10,702 bases of DNA, taken from NCBI GenBank assembly GCA_041487815.1, contig JBGPOB010000116.1:1-10702 (forward strand). The letters run 5' to 3'. How positions within the stretch are numbered: the stretch's first letter is position 1; every line of letters starts with the position of its first letter. This document shows positions 6,121-10,702 of this stretch, one piece after another. The stretch comes from CANJBX01 sp041487815 (GTDB lineage: Bacteria > Pseudomonadota > Alphaproteobacteria > Rhizobiales > Xanthobacteraceae). The notes beneath the pieces are model-generated. The model was given only the letters and a program-made list of their open reading frames with translations, did not search any database and had not been told where the DNA came from. A program made the position numbers and the translations under genes.

Positions 6121-9100
6121 CAGGGCTGCATCTCGGCAGCGCGAAATCTATTCTAGCAACACTCCCGTCGGTGGCCACGAGAGTAATTTTCCTGGTCACG
6201 CGCAGACGCATTCGATCAAATGGCTGATCGCCTGCGGCGTGATGCTGGTGGCTGTCGTCGCGCTCGCCACCTATGTCCTCGTCATTCAGTTTCGCGATCG
6301 CGCGCTGGCAAATGCGCATCGCGAGCTGCGCAACATCGCGTTGATTCTCGCGGAGCAGACCGACCGTTCCTTTTTGGCGCTCGACCTCGTTCAGTTGGGC
6401 ATTGAGGAACGCATACGATCGCTCGACATCGCGTCGCGACAGGATTTCGAACAGCGAATGTCGCAATACGACATCCATCTGATGCTGAAGGACAAGATCG
6501 CCGGGCTGCCATTCGTGCGGGGCGTCTCGCTGATTGGCCCGGACGGCCGGTTGATCAATTTCTCGCGCGCCTGGCCCGTGTCGGACGTCAGCATTGCAGA
6601 CCGCGCCTACTTCAATGATCTCATCAATGATGAGCAGAAAACATCGACAACCAGCGAGCCGCTGCAAGATCGTAGTTCCGGGGAATGGTCGCTCTACTTC
6701 GCCCGCAAACTGATGGCGCGCGACGGCGAGGTTCTCGGCGTCGTTTCCGGTACGATTTTGCTTCGGCATTTCCAGGAATTCTTTGCCACGATCCTGCTTG
6801 CGCCGCAGAGCTCGATTTCACTCTTCCTCCGCGACGGTGTGCTGCTGACACGCTATCCGCCCGTCAATGACGCGGTTGGGCAGAGATACGTGCGTCTCAA
6901 CGATGCGCTTTCCGCAGACAGCTCCCATCCGCTGCAGGTGATCGGCAAAATTGACGGCAAGGAGCGCATCATCGCGGCCCATCTGCTTGCGCACTATCCG
7001 CTCGTGATCGCGACAAGCATTACGGTTGCGGGGGCGCTGGCCGATTGGGAGCAGGAGAAGAAATATCTGATCGGCATCGGCCTTCTCACCGTTCTGGGGG
7101 TCGGCGTCATCGTGGCGGTTATCGCGCGTCGCTTGCTGCTGGATTTTCGGAAGTCGCAACTGCTGTTAAACGAGCAGAAGAATCAACTAGACATTGCCAT
7201 CAGCAACATGTCGCAGGGACTGGTCATGTTCAATGCAGAGGAAAAAATCATTCTCTGCAACGATCGCTATATCAAGATGTACGGATTGTCGCGCGACGTC
7301 ATCAAGCCGGGTTGTTCGCTCGAAGAGCTTATCGCCCACCGCAGGGCGGAAGGCACCTTTACGGAAGAAACGCTGAAGCATTCGAAAGAGTTCCTGGCCA
7401 AGATCAGGTCGATGATGCGGCGCGGGCAGATGACGGAACATCTCGTCGAAAATCCCGACGGACGCACGATGCGCGTCGTCAACCAGTCCTTGCCCGGTGG
7501 CGGCTGGATCGCAACCCATGAAGACATCACCAAGCAGCACACCGCCGAGATCGAACTGGAGAACACACGAAACTTCCTGAATACCGTCATCGAGCATGTA
7601 CCCGCCGCAATCTTCGTGAAGGATGCCCGCGATTTTCGCTATGTCCTCCTGAACCAAGCGGGACAGGATTTCTTTGGATTGCCGGATGAAGATGTGATCG
7701 GGAAAAGCGGGCACGATTTCTTTCCAAAGGAAACCGCCGACATAATGGATGTGCGCGACCGGGAGCTGCTCGAAGTCGGCCATCAGCGATTTGAAAACGA
7801 TATGCCGCTGCATGCGACGCGAAATGGCGTGAAGCATGTCACAACCGACCGAATTGTGATTCGTGGCGCTGACGGAGAGCCGAAATACCTTCTCGGCGTG
7901 ATCACCGACATTACCGAGCTTAAGCGTTCCGAAGCGCAGATACTCTACCTTGCGCAGCACGACGCATTGACGGGCCTCGCCAACCGCGCGCTGTTTCTTG
8001 AGCGCATCAGCGAATCGCTGGCGCGGCTGCGCCGGCATCATCAGATGTTCAACGTTTTCGTGCTCGATCTCGATTACTTCAAATCGGTGAACGATTCGCT
8101 CGGGCATCCGGTCGGCGACGCCTTGTTGAAGGAAGTTGGCGTACGTCTGCAGGCCGCGACGCGCGAAACGGACGTGGTCGCCAGATTGGGCGGCGACGAG
8201 TTTGCGATACTTCAAATGGTTGATGGCGATGCGCATGAAGACGCGCTTGCCTTGGCGCAACGATTGCTCGACGAAGTGCGCAAGCCATACGAACTGAGTG
8301 GCCACAATGTCATCGCCGGAACGAGCATTGGCATCGCGATGGCCCCGCAGGACGGTAACGACGCCGACCGTCTCATGAAGAACGCCGACCTTGCGCTCTA
8401 CAAGGCAAAATTCCACGGCCGTAACGCTTTTTGCTTCTTCGAGCCCGAATTGGAGACGCAGGCGCTGTCGCGCCACGTCCTTGAGAACGAACTGCGTGAG
8501 GCGCTGTCGGCCAACGAATTTCTGCTTCACTATCAGACGGTCGTCGACGCAAGGACGCAGCAGATATGTGGCGCCGAAGCCCTTGTGCGCTGGCAACATC
8601 CGCGGCTGGGTCTGGTCGCGCCGGATAAGTTCATCCCGCTGGCTGAAGAGACTGGCCTGATTGTTCCGCTCGGCGAGTGGATATTGAGGACGGCATGCCT
8701 GGAGGCCGCGAAATGGCCGGCGCACATCAAGCTCGCCGTCAATCTTTCGGTCGCTCAATTCAAGAAGACCGACCTTGCAAACGTTGTCAGCGCCGCGCTT
8801 TCTGAGTCCGGGGTTGTGCCGGGGAGGCTGGAACTCGAAATCACCGAATCGGTTCTGTTGCAGAAGGAAGTGGCGCACCTTGCGACGCTCAAAAAGCTTC
8901 AGGGCCTCGGCGTGTCGATCGTGCTCGATGACTTCGGGACCGGATACTCGTCGCTCAGCTACATCCGGATCTTCCCGTTCAACAAGATCAAGATCGACAG
9001 ATCGTTCGTGACGGAGCTGTCGAATCGTGCGGATTGCGCCGCCATCATTTGCGCAATCACCAGCCTGGGTGAAGGCCTGCAAATCCGCACCACGGCCGAA

Positions 9101-9247
9101 GGCGTGGAAACCGAGGAGCAGGTCAAGCTATTGCGTGCCGCCGGTGTCGATGAGCTGCAAGGGTTCCTGTTCAGCCGTCCGCGTCCGGCCGCTGAACTCA
9201 GGTTCGATCGGGTGGAGACCAAGTCAAAGGATGGTATGGCCGCGTAA
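6092..9247 (+). CDS. Membrane-anchored bifunctional cyclic-di-GMP enzyme (periplasmic sensor, PAS, PAS, GGDEF, EAL)
   Basis: The protein has 1051 residues. Helices at 44-67 and 324-346 flank a periplasmic region (about 68-323) that resembles the double-Cache/PDC sensor of diguanylate cyclases, including the DRAYFNDLI segment (170-178). Two PAS domains follow: about 364-480 (ISNMSQGLVMFNAEEKIILC, PAS_7 type) and about 494-612. The GGDEF domain (about 615-785) has LDLDYFKSVNDSLGH (659-672), an I-site RETD (691-694) five residues before GGDEF (700-704), all intact. The EAL domain (about 795-1040) keeps EALVRW with Glu829, Asn884 (VNLS), Glu916 (ELEITES), Asp946/Asp947 in LDDFGTGYSSL, Lys967, Glu1003 (TAEGVE) and Gln1023. 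Both synthesis (GTP to c-di-GMP) and hydrolysis (to pGpG) appear possible, and periplasmic and cytosolic signals presumably decide which dominates. ATG 6092 is the only ATG/GTG/TTG start found in the open frame just upstream, but it lacks a Shine-Dalgarno. The gene stands alone, divergent from the SDR gene. Confidence 0.95.
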   Translation: MRQWLFGTRDRAASRQREIYSSNTPVGGHESNFPGHAQTHSIKWLIACGVMLVAVVALATYVLVIQFRDRALANAHRELRNIALILAEQTDRSFLALDLVQLGIEERIRSLDIASRQDFEQRMSQYDIHLMLKDKIAGLPFVRGVSLIGPDGRLINFSRAWPVSDVSIADRAYFNDLINDEQKTSTTSEPLQDRSSGEWSLYFARKLMARDGEVLGVVSGTILLRHFQEFFATILLAPQSSISLFLRDGVLLTRYPPVNDAVGQRYVRLNDALSADSSHPLQVIGKIDGKERIIAAHLLAHYPLVIATSITVAGALADWEQEKKYLIGIGLLTVLGVGVIVAVIARRLLLDFRKSQLLLNEQKNQLDIAISNMSQGLVMFNAEEKIILCNDRYIKMYGLSRDVIKPGCSLEELIAHRRAEGTFTEETLKHSKEFLAKIRSMMRRGQMTEHLVENPDGRTMRVVNQSLPGGGWIATHEDITKQHTAEIELENTRNFLNTVIEHVPAAIFVKDARDFRYVLLNQAGQDFFGLPDEDVIGKSGHDFFPKETADIMDVRDRELLEVGHQRFENDMPLHATRNGVKHVTTDRIVIRGADGEPKYLLGVITDITELKRSEAQILYLAQHDALTGLANRALFLERISESLARLRRHHQMFNVFVLDLDYFKSVNDSLGHPVGDALLKEVGVRLQAATRETDVVARLGGDEFAILQMVDGDAHEDALALAQRLLDEVRKPYELSGHNVIAGTSIGIAMAPQDGNDADRLMKNADLALYKAKFHGRNAFCFFEPELETQALSRHVLENELREALSANEFLLHYQTVVDARTQQICGAEALVRWQHPRLGLVAPDKFIPLAEETGLIVPLGEWILRTACLEAAKWPAHIKLAVNLSVAQFKKTDLANVVSAALSESGVVPGRLELEITESVLLQKEVAHLATLKKLQGLGVSIVLDDFGTGYSSLSYIRIFPFNKIKIDRSFVTELSNRADCAAIICAITSLGEGLQIRTTAEGVETEEQVKLLRAAGVDELQGFLFSRPRPAAELRFDRVETKSKDGMAA

Positions 9248-9300
9248 CCAATCGTCGGTTGCCGCGGATACTGGCTTTGGAATGGCGCTTGAGCGAAACG

Positions 9301-9375
<75 letters not shown>

Positions 9376-9469
9376 GCGCCGGCCGGCAACCGAAAATCCT
9401 GCAACAAATCGCGGCCGAAGATGCGGCGATCCTTGCCATAAGGGCTATATCCGCGCAAGCATCGCCGCC

Positions 9470-9652
9470 ATGGCACCACAGGACAAAAAACCGCGCGAGA
9501 ACGCCCGGGCCGAACGGCTGCGCTCGGCGCTGCGCGACAACGTAAGGCGGCGCAAGGCGCAGGCCAAGGGCCGCGCCGGCCGCGCATCCGACGAGCAGGC
9601 AGCCCAGCCCCGCAATTCCGCCGGAATTGCCGGCGACGACACAAAAGACTAA
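9470..9652 (+). CDS. Small basic conserved hypothetical protein upstream of murA
   Basis: The 60-residue protein starts MAPQDKKPRENARAERLRSA and is very rich in Arg, Lys, Ala and Gln up to about residue 40, with an acidic tail ending GDDTKD. It has no membrane segment or signal peptide and is probably a largely helical or disordered cytosolic protein. I recall similar small proteins (pattern DKKP..R.ERLK.ALR.N.KRRK.QARGR) encoded next to murA in Bradyrhizobium and relatives, which supports a real gene; the function is unknown. No clear Shine-Dalgarno precedes ATG 9470. An AT-rich element (9444-9450, GGCTATA) upstream may be part of its promoter. Longer minus-strand frames over the same bases overlap the tRNA gene and are not credible. 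Confidence 0.75.
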   Translation: MAPQDKKPRENARAERLRSALRDNVRRRKAQAKGRAGRASDEQAAQPRNSAGIAGDDTKD

Positions 9653-9670
9653 CAAGGCGGGGCGCACAGC

Positions 9671-9702
9671 GGCCGGCAGGCCGGCAGGCCGGGCGGCCGG
9701 GG
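9671..9702. repeat. Four tandem 8-bp units GGCCGGNN
   Basis: The units are GGCCGGCA, GGCCGGCA, GGCCGGGC and GGCCGGGG, head to tail, 19 bases after the stop of the small basic protein gene. The first two are identical and the others differ only in the last two positions. Each contains the palindrome GGCC, so the tract can fold on itself. The copy number may vary between strains. Confidence 0.75.
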
Positions 9703-9747
9703 TGTGATCCCGAAATGTTGCAAGACTTTTCGGATTAGATCACACCC
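9700..9747. repeat. Long two-part inverted repeat between the small basic gene and murA
   Basis: Outer arms GGGTGTGATC (9700-9709) and GATCACACCC (9738-9747) are a perfect 10-bp pair. Directly inside, CCGAAA (9710-9715) pairs with TTTCGG (9728-9733), with ATTA (9734-9737) bulged and a 12-base loop at 9716-9727. The RNA would form a stable 16-bp hairpin. No T-run follows on either strand, so it is not a standard intrinsic terminator. It may act as an mRNA end-protecting structure, a Rho-assisted terminator, or a site in the murA leader. Confidence 0.7.
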
Positions 9748-9768
9748 AATATCCAAATGTTGGCTGGG

Positions 9769-9790
9769 CAATCCGATGCAACCCGGATTG
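9769..9790. repeat. Second inverted repeat in the murA upstream region
   Basis: CAATCCG (9769-9775) and CGGATTG (9784-9790) are perfect 7-bp arms around an 8-base loop. The element lies 42 bases before the murA ATG, so it may be in the murA 5' untranslated region. It has no following T-run. It could be an operator or an mRNA hairpin; nothing in the sequence decides which. Confidence 0.5.
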
Positions 9791-9832
9791 ACCAGACTCC
9801 AGGGCCGCAAGGTCATGCGCAGGGGCAGCAGC

Positions 9833-10702
9833 ATGGATCGCATTCGGATCGTCGGCGGCAAGCCGCTCAGCGGCACCATTCATAGTTCCGGCGCCAAGAA
9901 CGCCACCCTGCCGTTGATGATCGCCAGTCTTTTGACCGAGGACACGCTTGTCCTCGACAATGTTCCGCGGCTGGCCGACGTCGTCACCCTGCAGCGCATC
10001 CTCGCCAATCACGGCGTCGACATGATGCTGTCGGGCAAGCGCGCCGGCGACACCGAGTACCAGGGCCAGACGCTGCAGATCTCGGCCGAACGCATCGTCG
10101 ACACGACCGCGCCCTACGATCTCGTCTCCAAGATGCGCGCGAGCTTCTGGGTAATCGCGCCGCTGCTCGCGCGCATGGGCGAGGCGCGGGTGTCGTTGCC
10201 GGGCGGCTGCGCCATCGGCACGCGGCCGGTGGATCTCCTGATCATGGCGCTGGAACGGCTCGGCGCGACGATCGAGATCGACGCCGGTTACGTCATCGCG
10301 CGCGCGCCCGGCGGGCTTAAGGGCGGCGAGATCGTATTTCCCAAAGTTACCGTCGGCGGCACGCATACCGCGATCATGGCGGCGGCGCTGGCGCGCGGCA
10401 CCACGGTGATCGAGAACGCGGCGCGCGAACCGGAAGTCACCGATGTCGCCGACTGCCTGAACAAGATGGGCGCAAGAATTTCGGGCGCCGGCACTTCACG
10501 AATTGTCATCGAGGGCGTGACCCGCTTGTCGGGTGCGCGTCATAGCGTGCTGCCGGATCGGATCGAGACCGGCACCTACGCCATGGCGGTGGCGATGACC
10601 GGCGGCGACCTCATGCTCGCCGGCGCGCGCGCCGAGTTGCTGCAGTCTGCGCTCGACGTTTTGGTTCAGGTCGGCGCCGAGGTGAGCGCGACCAACGCGG
10701 GA
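9833..10702 (+). CDS. murA: UDP-N-acetylglucosamine 1-carboxyvinyltransferase (N-terminal part)
   Basis: The first 290 residues are present and the gene runs off the right edge; the full protein is normally about 420-430 residues. MurA transfers enolpyruvate from phosphoenolpyruvate to UDP-GlcNAc, the first committed step of cytoplasmic peptidoglycan precursor synthesis and the target of fosfomycin. Seen in the sequence are MDRIRIVGG at the start, the Lys22-Asn23 pair in SGAKNATLPL, LDNVPRLADV (41-50), APYDLVSKMRASFWV (93-107), and the catalytic loop LPGGCAIGTRPVDL (122-135), whose Cys126 corresponds to E. coli Cys115. Having Cys rather than Asp predicts fosfomycin sensitivity of the enzyme. 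GTYAMAVAMTGGD is also intact. ATG 9833 is preferred because AGGGG (9821-9825) lies seven bases upstream and the N-terminus matches the family; an in-frame ATG at 9815 would add six residues. Confidence 0.97.
   Translation, partial: MDRIRIVGGKPLSGTIHSSGAKNATLPLMIASLLTEDTLVLDNVPRLADVVTLQRILANHGVDMMLSGKRAGDTEYQGQTLQISAERIVDTTAPYDLVSKMRASFWVIAPLLARMGEARVSLPGGCAIGTRPVDLLIMALERLGATIEIDAGYVIARAPGGLKGGEIVFPKVTVGGTHTAIMAAALARGTTVIENAAREPEVTDVADCLNKMGARISGAGTSRIVIEGVTRLSGARHSVLPDRIETGTYAMAVAMTGGDLMLAGARAELLQSALDVLVQVGAEVSATNAG

Noticed and set aside
7187..9082. A 631-codon open frame on the minus strand
   Set aside because: It lies fully antisense to the GGDEF-EAL gene, whose domains and catalytic motifs are unambiguous. 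Long antisense frames are expected in high-GC coding sequence.
9700..9747. CRP-type operator (TGTGA...TCACA)
   Set aside because: The half-sites are 28 bases or more apart, against about six in a real CRP site.

Overview
The window looks like chromosome of an alphaproteobacterium of the order Hyphomicrobiales, probably in the Bradyrhizobium/Xanthobacteraceae neighbourhood. The evidence is high GC with strong G/C third-position bias, a Shemin-type 5-aminolevulinate synthase (hemA), a CbrA-like sodium/solute-symporter sensor kinase, a FixK2-type box in front of hemA, and a small basic protein just before murA. The genus is an inference; no 16S sequence is present.

Layout, left to right. (1) 1-644, minus: the N-terminal part of a symporter-domain sensor, probably a hybrid histidine kinase, running off the left edge. 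(2) About 968-1441, plus: a decayed AbrB-family membrane protein gene with an 8-T frameshift and a large internal deletion. (3) 2638-3078 and 1430-2638, minus: a two-gene operon of a stand-alone CheY/Rcp1-type receiver followed, with a 1-nt stop/start overlap, by a soluble PAS histidine kinase. Its PAS domain carries the FixL haem-ligand pattern. (4) 3431-4660, minus: hemA, with a FixK2-type box about 100 bp upstream. (5) 5024-5758, minus: a short-chain dehydrogenase with a readable promoter overlapped by a perfect palindrome. (6) 6092-9247, plus: a 1051-residue membrane protein with a periplasmic sensor, two PAS domains, GGDEF and EAL, all catalytic motifs intact. (7) 9301-9375, minus: tRNA-Thr(GGT). 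(8) 9470-9652, plus: a 60-residue basic protein. (9) An 8-bp tandem repeat and two hairpins. (10) 9833 to the right edge, plus: murA.

Most of the window is signalling plus housekeeping (haem, peptidoglycan, tRNA). The most interesting connection is around 1430-4770: a kinase with FixL-like haem-binding residues, an FNR/FixK-like near-palindrome upstream of its operon, and a FixK-type box on the neighbouring haem biosynthesis gene. Together they suggest an oxygen- or redox-linked two-component module beside hemA. That is a hypothesis; the sequence shows motifs only. No CRISPR array, insertion sequence, prophage or obvious new defence system is visible.
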